From CAVSJR01 sp963728285 (GTDB lineage Bacteria > Actinomycetota > UBA4738 > HRBIN12): a stretch of 64,000 bases of DNA. Below are positions 1 through 7,819 of the stretch, in pieces. Every line of letters starts with the position of its first letter. The first letter of the stretch is position 1. The stretch is from contig CAVSJR010000005.1 of assembly GCA_963728285.1 (NCBI GenBank), positions 310,001-374,000 of the forward strand. The letters run 5' to 3'. The notes beneath the pieces were generated by a model. That model was not told where the DNA came from, did not search any database, and saw only the letters and a list, made by a program, of their open reading frames with translations. The position numbers were made by a program, and so were the translations under genes.

Positions 1-1321
1 GCGACGCGCCGAGCGCGACCGGCACGGCGAGCCACAGGACCACCCCGGCCGCGAGCCAGCGGGCCAGCCGCTTCCGTGGCAGCGGGCGGTCGATGAGCGC
101 CTGCACCCCCACGGCCGCCAGGACGGGGACGGTGAGATAGGCGAGATACCGAAGCCGTCCCGGGTTGTGCAGGTACACGTCGCCGTAGGGGATCTGCAGC
201 ACGAGGCTCCGGAACCATTCGGCCGTCACGAGGGCGTTGAGCGTGAGGACGTAGCCGAGGGCGGCGACGCCGCCGAAGGAGACGACCACGGCGCGGTGGC
301 GCCGCGTCCGAAGGGCGAGTGGGACGGCGAGCAACACGAGCGCGCCGACGTAGGCGCCCGGCGCGCTGCCGAGCGAGAACGGCCAGCCGCTCCACACGCC
401 GTTCGTCATGAGCGGCCGCGCCCCGACGCCCGCCGCCCGCGCGAGCGGCTCGCCCAGCACCGCGTATCCGCCCTGGAGGCTCGAGCGCGCGACGTACGCG
501 AGCCTCGGCACGAAGATCGCCAGGTTGGCGAGCGGCAGGACCGCGAGGAACGTCGCGACGAGGAACGCAGACCGGTAGCCGCCTCGGTCCTCGCCGCGGG
601 CGTCCAGCACCGCGTGCGCGATCAGCAGCGCGGCGAGCAGGATCGTGCACATCGCGAGCCCATGGCTCATATGGGCGCTCGCGACCTGTCCCCAGGCCAG
701 GGCGGCGAGCCCGAGCCAGAGGATCCGCCGCGACAACGACCGGGCGCGGGCGTAGCCCGCGGCGCCGATGAGCGCGACGGTGGTCCACGCGATGGCGCCG
801 GCGAACGGGATCGAGATCGCGATCACCGACGCCGCGATGGCGAGCGCGAGCGACAGCCCTCCCACCGTGGCGGCGGGCCGGGAGATCCGCTCGAGGCGGA
901 GGAACGCGTAGCACCCGAGCCCCGCCAGCGCCGGGTTGAACGCGATGAACGCGCGCATCGCCGCGCCGGGGGAGAGGAGCGAGAACAACGCCGTCGGGGT
1001 GGCGTAGAGCCATCCCGATTGCGGATCGGCGACGTAGGGCGTTCCGGTCATGTCGAAGGGGTTCCAGAGCGGGACGTGCCCCGCACTCAGGCTGCGTCCG
1101 AGGAACGCCAGCCGCGGCGTGATGAACGCGAGGATGTCGGGGTGCTGGTTCGTCAGCAATGGCTGGAAGACGAACTGCCGCAACGCGAACAGCGTGAGCG
1201 CGAGGATCAGGAGGGGGCCGGCCAGCTCGTTCGCGACCCGCCGGAGGCGCGAGGGGGTTGCTGCTCCGGTCTCCGGCGCAGGCGTGGGGGCGTCGTCGCG
1301 CGTCGCGGTCGTCGTGCGCAT
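1..1321 (-). CDS. YfhO-like polytopic membrane protein (3' end outside window)
   Basis: The minus-strand frame is open from an ATG at 1321 to the window edge, giving about 440 residues with roughly eleven hydrophobic segments. After the first membrane helix comes a loop with NPFDMTGTPYVADPQSGW, typical of YfhO-like and related large membrane proteins thought to be glycosyltransferases or to modify surface polymers. That role is inferred from the family, not shown by a catalytic motif here. A TACGCT hexamer lies 9 nt before the ATG. The gene is divergent from ftsE. The C-terminal part, which would help to identify it, lies outside the window. Confidence 0.7.
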   Translation of the reverse strand, partial: MRTTTATRDDAPTPAPETGAATPSRLRRVANELAGPLLILALTLFALRQFVFQPLLTNQHPDILAFITPRLAFLGRSLSAGHVPLWNPFDMTGTPYVADPQSGWLYATPTALFSLLSPGAAMRAFIAFNPALAGLGCYAFLRLERISRPAATVGGLSLALAIAASVIAISIPFAGAIAWTTVALIGAAGYARARSLSRRILWLGLAALAWGQVASAHMSHGLAMCTILLAALLIAHAVLDARGEDRGGYRSAFLVATFLAVLPLANLAIFVPRLAYVARSSLQGGYAVLGEPLARAAGVGARPLMTNGVWSGWPFSLGSAPGAYVGALVLLAVPLALRTRRHRAVVVSFGGVAALGYVLTLNALVTAEWFRSLVLQIPYGDVYLHNPGRLRYLAYLTVPVLAAVGVQALIDRPLPRKRLARWLAAGVVLWLAVPVALGAS

Positions 1322-1484
1322 GGAGCGACCAGCGTACGCGAGGCCCTTCCCGGGCGCTCGACGCGGCAACGGGGCCCGAGCCCACGGAGCGGCTCACCTC
1401 GTCGATCTCCCCCGAAGTTGAGAACCCCCTGGTAGACTCCGGATCCGCCCCCTCACGCACGCGACACACAGGACCCGTCACGCC

Positions 1485-2162
1485 ATGATTACTCTTCAAC
1501 ACGTCACGAAGGTCTACCGAAACTCCGTGACCGCCCTCGAGGACGTCAACGTCGAGATCGAGAAGGGCGAGTTCGTCTTCATCGTCGGCGCATCCGGCTC
1601 GGGGAAGTCGACGATGATCCGCCTGCTCCTGAAGGAGGAGCCGCCGACGAAGGGCGCGATCTACGTCGCCGGCAAGAACCTCGACAAGCTGACGCCGTGG
1701 AAGGTCCCGTACCTGCGCCGAAACATCGGGACGGTGTTCCAGGACTTCAAGCTCCTCTCCGACAAGACGGTCTTCCAGAACGTCGCGTTCGCGCTCGAGG
1801 TGATCGGCAAGCAAAAGCACATCATCGACGCACGCGTTCCGGAGATCCTCGAGCTCGTGGGCCTCGGGGACAAGCTCAACAGCTATCCGAACGAGCTCTC
1901 CGGAGGAGAGCAGCAGCGGGTGTCGATCGCACGCGCGGTCGTCAACAGGCCGCTCGTGTTGCTCGCGGATGAGCCGACGGGGAACCTCGACCCGCAGACG
2001 TCCGTCGATATCATGCGGCTGCTGGACAAGGTGAATCGGATCGGAACCACCATCGTGATGGCGACGCACGACCAAGCGATCGTCGACGCGATGCGGCGGC
2101 GAGTGGTCGAGCTCGACGACGGCCGCATCGTGCGAGATCAGGCGCGGGGGGTGTACACCTGA
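1485..2162 (+). CDS. ftsE: Cell division ATP-binding protein FtsE
   Basis: ABC-type ATPase of 225 residues, the usual FtsE length. Walker A GASGSGKST lies at residues 35-43, the signature LSGGEQQRV at 138-146 and Walker B VLLADEPT at 158-165. With FtsX it forms a membrane complex that controls peptidoglycan hydrolases at the division site. Its stop overlaps the ftsX start by one base (TGATG), so translation is probably coupled. A TAGACT hexamer at 1433-1438 could be the -10 of the ftsE-ftsX-smpB operon, giving a leader of about 45 nt; the ribosome site is weak. Confidence 0.96.
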   Translation: MITLQHVTKVYRNSVTALEDVNVEIEKGEFVFIVGASGSGKSTMIRLLLKEEPPTKGAIYVAGKNLDKLTPWKVPYLRRNIGTVFQDFKLLSDKTVFQNVAFALEVIGKQKHIIDARVPEILELVGLGDKLNSYPNELSGGEQQRVSIARAVVNRPLVLLADEPTGNLDPQTSVDIMRLLDKVNRIGTTIVMATHDQAIVDAMRRRVVELDDGRIVRDQARGVYT

Positions 2163-3037
2163 TGGGCAGGATCGACTACTTCTTCCGCGAGACGGTGATC
2201 GGCCTGCGCCGCAACGGGCTGGTCGTGTTCGCGGCGATCTCCACGGCGTTCATCGCCCTCTTCCTCCTGGGCATGGCGCTGCTGATCCGCCGGGAGGTGG
2301 ATCTGGTCGTGAGCAACACCACCGGCCGCGTGGAGGTCGTCGTGTATCTGACCGACGGCATCGGCCCCGACCAGCAAGAGCGGCTCAACGGGATCCTCAG
2401 CGATCTCCCCCAGGTGGAGACCGTCGCGTACGAATCCAAGGAGGCGGCGTACGAACGCGCCCAGGAGCTGTTCGGCCAGGACTCCGACATCATCAAGAAC
2501 GTCTCGCCCGACGCGTTCCCGGCGTCGTTCCGGGTGAAGCTCGTCAACCCGGAGGAATACCAGGTCGTGCAGGCCCGGCTCGCCGGGGAGCCCGGCATCG
2601 ATCAGGTCGCGGCGCAGCAGGAGTTCCTCGACCGGCTGTTCGCGGTGACGCGGGTGTTCCGCGTGGGCGTGCTGATCATGGCCGTGGTCATGCTGAGCGC
2701 GTCCGCGATCCTGATCGCGAACACGGTTCGCATGGGCCTGTTCGCCCGCCGCAAGGAGATCGGGATCATGAAGCTCGTCGGGGCGACGAACTGGCGCATC
2801 AGGGTCCCGTTCCTGATCGAGGGGATCGTGGAGGGCCTCATCGGCGCGCTCATCGCCGTGGGGGCCCTGTTCGCGATCAAGCTCGCCTTCGTCAATCCCC
2901 TCTACGGCAACATCACGTTCATTCCCTGGGTGCAGAACGTGGACGTGCTGGCGACGATCCCGTGGATGATCGGCGCCGGCGTGCTCGTGTCCCTCGTCGC
3001 GAGCGCCCTGGCGATGCGCCGCTTCCTCGACGTGTAG
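2162..3037 (+). CDS. ftsX: Cell division protein FtsX
   Basis: Integral membrane partner of FtsE, 291 residues. One membrane helix lies near residues 20-42, then an extracellular domain of about 120 residues (the part that binds hydrolase activators in the family), then three helices near 170-191, 215-240 and 262-284. This four-helix plan is standard for FtsX. The motif ARRKEIGIMKLVGATNWRI after helix 2 is typical of FtsX/MacB-type permeases. It is translationally coupled to ftsE and followed 12 bases later by smpB. Confidence 0.95.
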   Translation: MGRIDYFFRETVIGLRRNGLVVFAAISTAFIALFLLGMALLIRREVDLVVSNTTGRVEVVVYLTDGIGPDQQERLNGILSDLPQVETVAYESKEAAYERAQELFGQDSDIIKNVSPDAFPASFRVKLVNPEEYQVVQARLAGEPGIDQVAAQQEFLDRLFAVTRVFRVGVLIMAVVMLSASAILIANTVRMGLFARRKEIGIMKLVGATNWRIRVPFLIEGIVEGLIGALIAVGALFAIKLAFVNPLYGNITFIPWVQNVDVLATIPWMIGAGVLVSLVASALAMRRFLDV

Positions 3038-3049
3038 AGGGGTTGGGTC

Positions 3050-3523
3050 GTGAGTCCGCGGTCCACTGATGCGGGCCAGAAGACGGTCTCCACGAACCGC
3101 CGGGCGCGCCGCGACTACGAGATCCTCGAGCGCCTCGAGGCCGGCATCACGCTCACCGGCTCGGAGGTCAAGTCGCTGCGGGAGGGCAAGGGGACGCTCT
3201 CCGAGGCGTTCGCCCGTGTGCGCCAGGGTGAGGTCTGGCTCGAGAACATGCACATCGCCCCCTACGAGCAGGGCGAGAAGCGAGCCTACGATCCACTCCG
3301 CCCCCGAAAGCTCCTGCTTCACCGCGGCGAGATCGAACGGCTGGTCGGCAAGAGCGCGGAGAAGGGGCTCACGCTCGTCCCGCTGCGCGTGTACTTCACG
3401 CACGGCCTGGCCAAGGTGGAGCTCGGGCTCGGCCGAGGCAAGCGCGAGTACGAGAAGCGCGATTCGATCGCCGCGCGGGAGCATCAGCGGGAGATCGAGC
3501 GAGCCATGAGCCGTCGCCGCTAG
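3050..3523 (+). CDS. smpB: SsrA-binding protein SmpB
   Basis: Protein of 157 residues with the SmpB core: GSEVKSLREGKGTLSEAF in the N-terminal half, the RPRKLLLH segment, and a basic C-terminal tail after GRGKREYEKRD that enters the decoding centre of stalled ribosomes. It binds tmRNA and delivers it in trans-translation. The start is GTG 12 bases after ftsX. Its partner RNA gene ssrA begins 89 bases downstream, a common arrangement. Confidence 0.97.
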   Translation: MSPRSTDAGQKTVSTNRRARRDYEILERLEAGITLTGSEVKSLREGKGTLSEAFARVRQGEVWLENMHIAPYEQGEKRAYDPLRPRKLLLHRGEIERLVGKSAEKGLTLVPLRVYFTHGLAKVELGLGRGKREYEKRDSIAAREHQREIERAMSRRR

Positions 3524-3558
3524 CCTCGAGGAACATTCCCGAGCTTGCGACCCCCTCA

Positions 3559-3578
3559 CGACCCTTCAGAAAGGGTCG
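3559..3578. terminator. Hairpin between smpB and ssrA
   Basis: CGACCCTT and AAGGGTCG form a perfect 8-bp stem with a CAGA loop. There is no T run after it. It may end the smpB transcript, but it also overlaps the -35 region proposed for ssrA, so an operator role is possible. Confidence 0.4.
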
Positions 3579-3594
3579 GTGGCGGCCGTATACT
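3565..3594 (+). promoter_or_regulatory. Putative ssrA promoter
   Basis: TTCAGA (3565-3570) and TATACT (3589-3594) are separated by 18 nt and match the sigma-A boxes at 4 and 5 of 6 positions. TATACT ends 18 nt before the mature 5' end of tmRNA, which leaves a short precursor leader. Confidence 0.5.
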
Positions 3595-3612
3595 GGTAGG
3601 ACAACTGAATAT

Positions 3613-3956
3613 GGGGGTGCACTGGATTCGACTCGGGCGGTTATCGCCCGGGAGAAGCGAGCCGAGATCCCGGATGTCTCGCTAAACGCCGGATCAATAC
3701 AAGCGCCGAAGACAATTACGCGCTCGCTGCCTAATTAGGTAGCCGCCCGCCCCGGAGGGCCTGCAGCCGGGGGTCGGGCGTCATTCGCAGGCTTACGGAG
3801 GCGGCTTCGCCTGGGGGCCGCCACCGGACATCGAACCCGGGCTGGCCGAGGGGTCCTCCGCCTGTGGGAGCCCCGAGGCGAGATTCACCGCAGGCTACGC
3901 TCGTAGAAGCCCCGGACGGTCGTTCGAGGACGCGGGTTCGATTCCCGCCACCTCCA
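3613..3956 (+). ncRNA. ssrA: Transfer-messenger RNA (tmRNA)
   Basis: The 5' GGGGGUG pairs over 7 bp with 3' CACCUCC, and the T-arm reads GGGTTCGATTCCC. The 5' GGATTCGAC and 3' TTCGATTCCC elements are those of one-piece tmRNA. The tag reading frame ends at TAA 3732-3734 and codes AEDNYALAA, preceded by KRRINTS if the resume codon is GCT at 3681. The ALAA end is the usual proteolysis signal. CCA is not encoded after the discriminator A at 3956. The RNA tags stalled nascent chains with SmpB. Confidence 0.95.
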
Positions 3957-3995
3957 AGAGCGCTTAGACCGAGAGTCTGAGCGTTGTTGGAGGTG
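3949..3995 (+). other. Inverted repeat overlapping the tmRNA 3' end
   Basis: Bases 3949-3969 (starting CACCTCCAA) pair with 3975-3995 (ending TTGGAGGTG) in a 21-bp stem with one mismatch, two G-U pairs and a 5-nt loop. The first 7 bases are the tmRNA 3' acceptor strand, so this hairpin and the mature acceptor stem are mutually exclusive. It may protect or direct processing of the precursor 3' end or help termination; no U run follows. The rest of 3957-4217 shows no gene. Confidence 0.6.
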
Positions 3996-4217
3996 CAGCG
4001 TGCCCTCGTAGCGCTTGACGATCGTTGGTGCCCAGTCGAGGGCGTCGCACGCGCGGATTCCAGGCGGTTGTGGGCGCACCCAGAGTTCGAGGTTCGTCGT
4101 TGCTACCGCGCGGATGCACGACCACCTTCACCAACGTCGGCGGTGTGGCTGTGTCTCCGCGCACGGCCGCGATGTATCGGTCCGACGGTCCGACGTCCGG
4201 CCCATGCCGCGCCACAC

Positions 4218-5370
4218 TCATGCCCCGAGCACCTCCTGTCGGGGTGGATCCGGACCCGCGTGGTAGGGAGCACCGCCGGGACGGAACCACCGGACCTCAC
4301 CGCTCGGGTCCCGGCGGAGCTCCCAGCCGTGCTCGTGCACGAGCTTGTGGTGAAAGGTGCAGATCAACACCAGGTTTGCCAGGTCGGTGGTCCCTCCTCG
4401 CTTCCACCACACGATGTGATGAGCCTGCGTGAACTGTCGGGCCCCACACCCGGGGAACCGGCACTCGGTGTCGCGATAGCGAAGCTGGCGCACCATGGCC
4501 GCAGACGGCTCCCTCGAGATCCGACCGAGCGCAAGAGGCTGGCCGTGCTCGTCCTCGATCACCGTCTGGATCCGAGCGTCACAGGCAAGGCGGCGGGCGG
4601 TCTCGGGATGTGCCACCCCGCCGTCTACGAGTGATGCTCCTCCACGCCCTGTCTCCAGGGATGCCAGGGAGGCATGCACCACCACCGTGGCCCGATCCGG
4701 ATCGGGATCGGACCCCAGGCGAGAAGAGCACAGTGCCACCAGGGCATCGGCCCGTCTGGCCTCGGCACAGGTGGCATCGTCTTCTCCCGGCATCCGAGGC
4801 ACTCGCTCGGCCGCTCGTCCAAGCGCCCGTGCCACCACCGCCCCCGAGGCCGCGGGAAGCTCCGCGGCAAGGCCGAAGCGCCTGCCGTCGTCGGACCACC
4901 ACCAGGAGACGTAGCGGGCACGCTCGGCATCGACCGTCTCCTCGATCGATCCTGCGGCAACAAGATCCCCTCTGCGACGGATGGCCGCACACGAGACCCC
5001 ACCCGCCCAGGCAAGGAGCCTTTTCTCGGTCTCGGGGGTGGCGAACCGGCAGAGCTCCACGACCTTGTCGACCGACAGGTCACCGCAGGCGAAGGCCTGG
5101 GAGATCCGAGGCAGGTCTCCCAGGGAATGCGAGGCCGCGATCCAGCGAAGGGCCTTCCAGTGGGAGATCCCGTAGCGCATGGACAGCCAGTGGGCCATGT
5201 CTCGGGCACCCCAGTTCTCGCCACAGCTCCCGGCGATCACCCCTCGCGATCGCCTCGAACATCGCTCGCTGGGCATCGCAGGCTCGGGCATGGCAGGCGT
5301 CGATGCCCTCGATCAGCTCGTCGTCGGTTTGCTCGTCGCGGTCGTGCACCCCGACCTCACATGGGGTCAC
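4218..5370 (-). CDS. DUF222/HNH endonuclease (13E12-type), with suspected frameshift
   Basis: An N-terminal DUF222-like helical region (DDELIEGIDACHARACDAQ, then GARDMAHWLSMRYGISHWKA) is followed by a C-terminal HNH domain: CRFPGCGARQFTQAHHIVWW, then NLVLICTFHHKLVHE. The catalytic His and the two Cys expected in this domain are present. In the actinobacterial 13E12 family such proteins are presumed DNases and several members are damage-inducible. The reading frame changes at the C4 run 5209-5212: removing one base joins RRELWRELG to ARDMAHWL. Start is the GTG at 5370, with no ribosome site. The SOS box lies 25 bases upstream. Confidence 0.8.
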
Positions 5371-5394
5371 GGGGGAGGAGGGACACTCATCGTA

Positions 5395-5410
5395 TCGAAC
5401 ACATGTTCGA
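5395..5410. promoter_or_regulatory. LexA/SOS box
   Basis: TCGAACACATGTTCGA is a perfect 16-bp palindrome that contains CGAAC-N4-GTTCG, the LexA operator of Bacillus and actinobacteria. It lies 24 bases upstream of the GTG of the DUF222/HNH gene on the minus strand, so that gene is probably induced by DNA damage. Confidence 0.8.
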
Positions 5411-5451
5411 AAGTCAAGAGTCTCGATCGGATCTCTGATCCAAGCTGCCGA

Positions 5452-6982
5452 TCAGGATCCCGCAGCGTGCAACATCCGAACGGTCTCGACCACGTCGGCC
5501 TCATCAGGAGTCTTGTCCGGCCGGTATCGCAGCACTCGGGCGAAGCGCAGCGCCATGCCGCCCTCGTAGCGCGAGCTGTTCTGGATGCCGTCGAAGGCGA
5601 TCTCGACCACGAGCTCCGGGCGCACGTGCACGACGAGGCCGTCGCGAGCCGTCTCCAGCTCGAGGAGGCGGGAGGTCTGCCACTCGAGGAGCGAGTCGGT
5701 GAGGCCCTTGAACGTCTTGCCGAGCATGACGAACCCTCCCGTCGCCGGATCCCGGGCCCCGAGGTGGAGGTTGGACAGCCACCCCTGCCGGCGCCCGTGT
5801 CCCCATTCGGCGGCGAGCACGACGAGATCGAGGGTGTGGCGCGGCTTGACCTTCTGCCACCCGGCGCCTCGCCGGCCGGCCTCGTAGGGCGAGTCGAGCG
5901 ACTTGACGACGATCCCCTCGTGCCCGCTGCGCGATCGCATCCTCGAAGAACGTCGTCGCCTCCGCGGAGCTGCCGGCGAGCACCCGAGGCACGGACACGT
6001 CCGCACCGAGGACCCGCCTCGCCGCCGCGTACCGTTCGGACCCCGGGAGGTCGAGCAGATCATCCCCGTCGAGGTGCAGGATGTCGAAGAAGTACGGGGT
6101 GAGCGGCATCTCGTGCCGCAGGACCTCCACGTCGCCGCGACTCGCCGCCCTGCTCGCGGTCTGCTGGAAGGGACGCGGGCGTCCGTCCGCCCGCAGCGCG
6201 ATGGCCTCACCGTCGAGCACCACCGAGCGAAGCGGCAGGGACAGCGCCGCCTCGACGATCTCCGGAACCCGCTCGGTGATCGGGTCCAGCGTCCGCGTGA
6301 ACACCGCGACGTCGTCGCCGTCGCGATGCACCTGGACGCGCACGCCGTCGAGCTTCCAGTCGATCGCGGCTCGCTCCACGCGTTCTAGGGCAGCGTCGAC
6401 CGAGGCCGCCGTCTGAGCGAGCATCGGCTGAACGGGTCGTCCGACTTGCAGGCGGAAGCGGTCGAGGCCGGCCGCGCCGGAGCTCATGGCCGCCTCGGCC
6501 ACGGCCGTCATGTCGCCGGCGAGCATGGAGGCCCTCCTGACGGCCGTGGGCTCGACGCCGGCGGCTCGGGCGACTGCATCCGTCATGATCCCGGCGAGCG
6601 CACCCTGCCGGAGCTCGCCGCCGACGAGCCTCGTGAGGAAGCGCTGTTCATCGGCGCTCGCGCGCGAGAAGAGATTGTCGAGCTGCTCGCGGCGCGCGGC
6701 GACGGATCCCGCGCCGGCCGTGGCGGCCGCTCGGGCGAACACCTCATCGACCTCCGCCACCTCGAGGCTGGGGACGTCCGCGGGCGGGGGGAGCGATCGG
6801 AGCGCCGCCCAGCCTACGCCCGTTCGTCGCTGCCGAAGCTCGCCGGAGAGGTAGCTGACGACCACGGCGATCTCCTCCGGCGCCGCCCGGCGAAGGCACG
6901 CGGCGATCGCTTCGATCTTGGCCAGCCGCGACCGAGTCGATGCCACGACGGCCGATGTCGAGACGAGGTCGGCAAGCAGCAC
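5452..6982 (-). CDS. lig: ATP-dependent DNA ligase (LigB-like), with suspected frameshift
   Basis: About 510 residues, the size of actinobacterial LigB. The N-terminal DNA-binding region is followed by the nucleotidyltransferase core with motif I KLDGVRVQ (adenylated Lys), motif III FFDILHLDGDDL, motif IV EGIVVKSL and motif V WQKVKP, then an OB-fold with VVEIAFDGIQNSSRYEGGMALRF split across the end of the gene. It seals nicks using ATP and is expected to be accessory to a LigA encoded elsewhere. The frame changes near 5922-5933, between FEDAI and GHEGIV; removing one base restores it. The GTG at 6982 has no ribosome site but a CACACT hexamer 6 nt upstream. Confidence 0.88.
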
Positions 6983-6988
6983 CTGATC

Positions 6989-6994
6989 AGTGTG
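6989..6994 (-). promoter_or_regulatory. -10-like hexamer of a possible leaderless ligase mRNA
   Basis: CACACT on the minus strand, exactly 6 nt before GTG 6982. The same hexamer at the same distance precedes the gene at 9902. It matches only A2 and T6 of TANNNT. Confidence 0.35.
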
Positions 6995-7122
6995 ACGTAC
7001 TCGCCCCCCCGACCGCGCCAATATCCGAGTCCGCGGGAGTCGGGACGACGGCGAGTCGCGCACGTGCCATATGATCCCGCCGGCTCGGACGGATCGAGCC
7101 GTCGACGTCGATGGGGGGTCGC

Positions 7123-7776
7123 ATGACACTGAGGGCCGTGATGCTGAACTGCACGCTGAAGCGATCGCCGGAGGTATCGAACACGGAGGCGCTGATGCGC
7201 AAGGTCGTCGAGTGGTGGGACACGATGGACGTCGAGACGGACATCGTGCGAGTGGTGGACCATCGGATCCCCTTCGGCGTCGCCTCCGACGAGGGCGAGG
7301 GCGACGAATGGCCGGGGATCCTCGAGCGCGTGCTCGCGGCGGACATCATCTGCATCGGCACGCCGATCTGGTTCGGCGTGCGGGGATCGGTCGCCCAGAT
7401 GGTGATCGAGCGGCTCGACGGGACCTACCAGGACCGCAACGAGGCCGGCCAGTATCCGCTGTACAACAAGGTCGGGTGCGTCGTCGTCACGGGAAACGAG
7501 GACGGCGCTCACGCCGCCGCCGAGACCACGCTGTTCAACTTGTCGCACCTCGGCTGCACCATTCCGCCGAACGCGGACACCTACTGGGTCGGCGATGCGG
7601 GCCCGGGCCCCTCCTATATCGAGGCCCACGGCGAGGACCACCCCTACACGAAGCGGACCACGCGCTGGATGGCGCACAACGCCGTCCACGTCGCGAGGAT
7701 CCTCAAGGCCTCGCCCATCCCGGCCGAGGGCAACACGTTCGAGGAGGACACGGAGCACATGCCCCACGTCGGCTGA
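7123..7776 (+). CDS. NADPH-dependent FMN reductase-like flavoprotein
   Basis: Flavodoxin-like fold of about 217 residues. It starts with RAVMLNCTLKRSPEVSNTEAL (phosphate-binding loop region) and has IICIGTPIWFGVRGSVAQM, the second FMN loop of NAD(P)H-dependent oxidoreductases. It probably transfers electrons from NAD(P)H through FMN; the substrate is unknown. The ATG at 7123 follows a GGGGGG ribosome site; the ATG at 7111 would add four residues. The 128-base gap to the ligase gene holds a divergent promoter region with TATGAT at 7070-7075. Confidence 0.75.
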   Translation: MTLRAVMLNCTLKRSPEVSNTEALMRKVVEWWDTMDVETDIVRVVDHRIPFGVASDEGEGDEWPGILERVLAADIICIGTPIWFGVRGSVAQMVIERLDGTYQDRNEAGQYPLYNKVGCVVVTGNEDGAHAAAETTLFNLSHLGCTIPPNADTYWVGDAGPGPSYIEAHGEDHPYTKRTTRWMAHNAVHVARILKASPIPAEGNTFEEDTEHMPHVG

Positions 7777-7819
7777 CTCCAGCCGGCCCCACGCGGGCTG
7801 ACCGCGACGGCCTCGCTCC

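Noticed and set aside
167..1435. Long plus-strand open frame at the window start
   Set aside because: It is Arg/Asp/Glu/Gly-rich without any domain and lies antisense to the YfhO-like membrane protein gene, which has a clear hydrophobic pattern.
2138..3559. Minus-strand frame of 473 codons over ftsX-smpB
   Set aside because: Antisense shadow of two well recognised genes; composition (His/Arg/Asp) is typical of the reverse reading of high-GC coding DNA.
3957..5450. Prophage or genomic island integrated in ssrA
   Set aside because: No integrase and no second copy of the tmRNA 3' end were found; only the HNH gene and a local inverted repeat are present.
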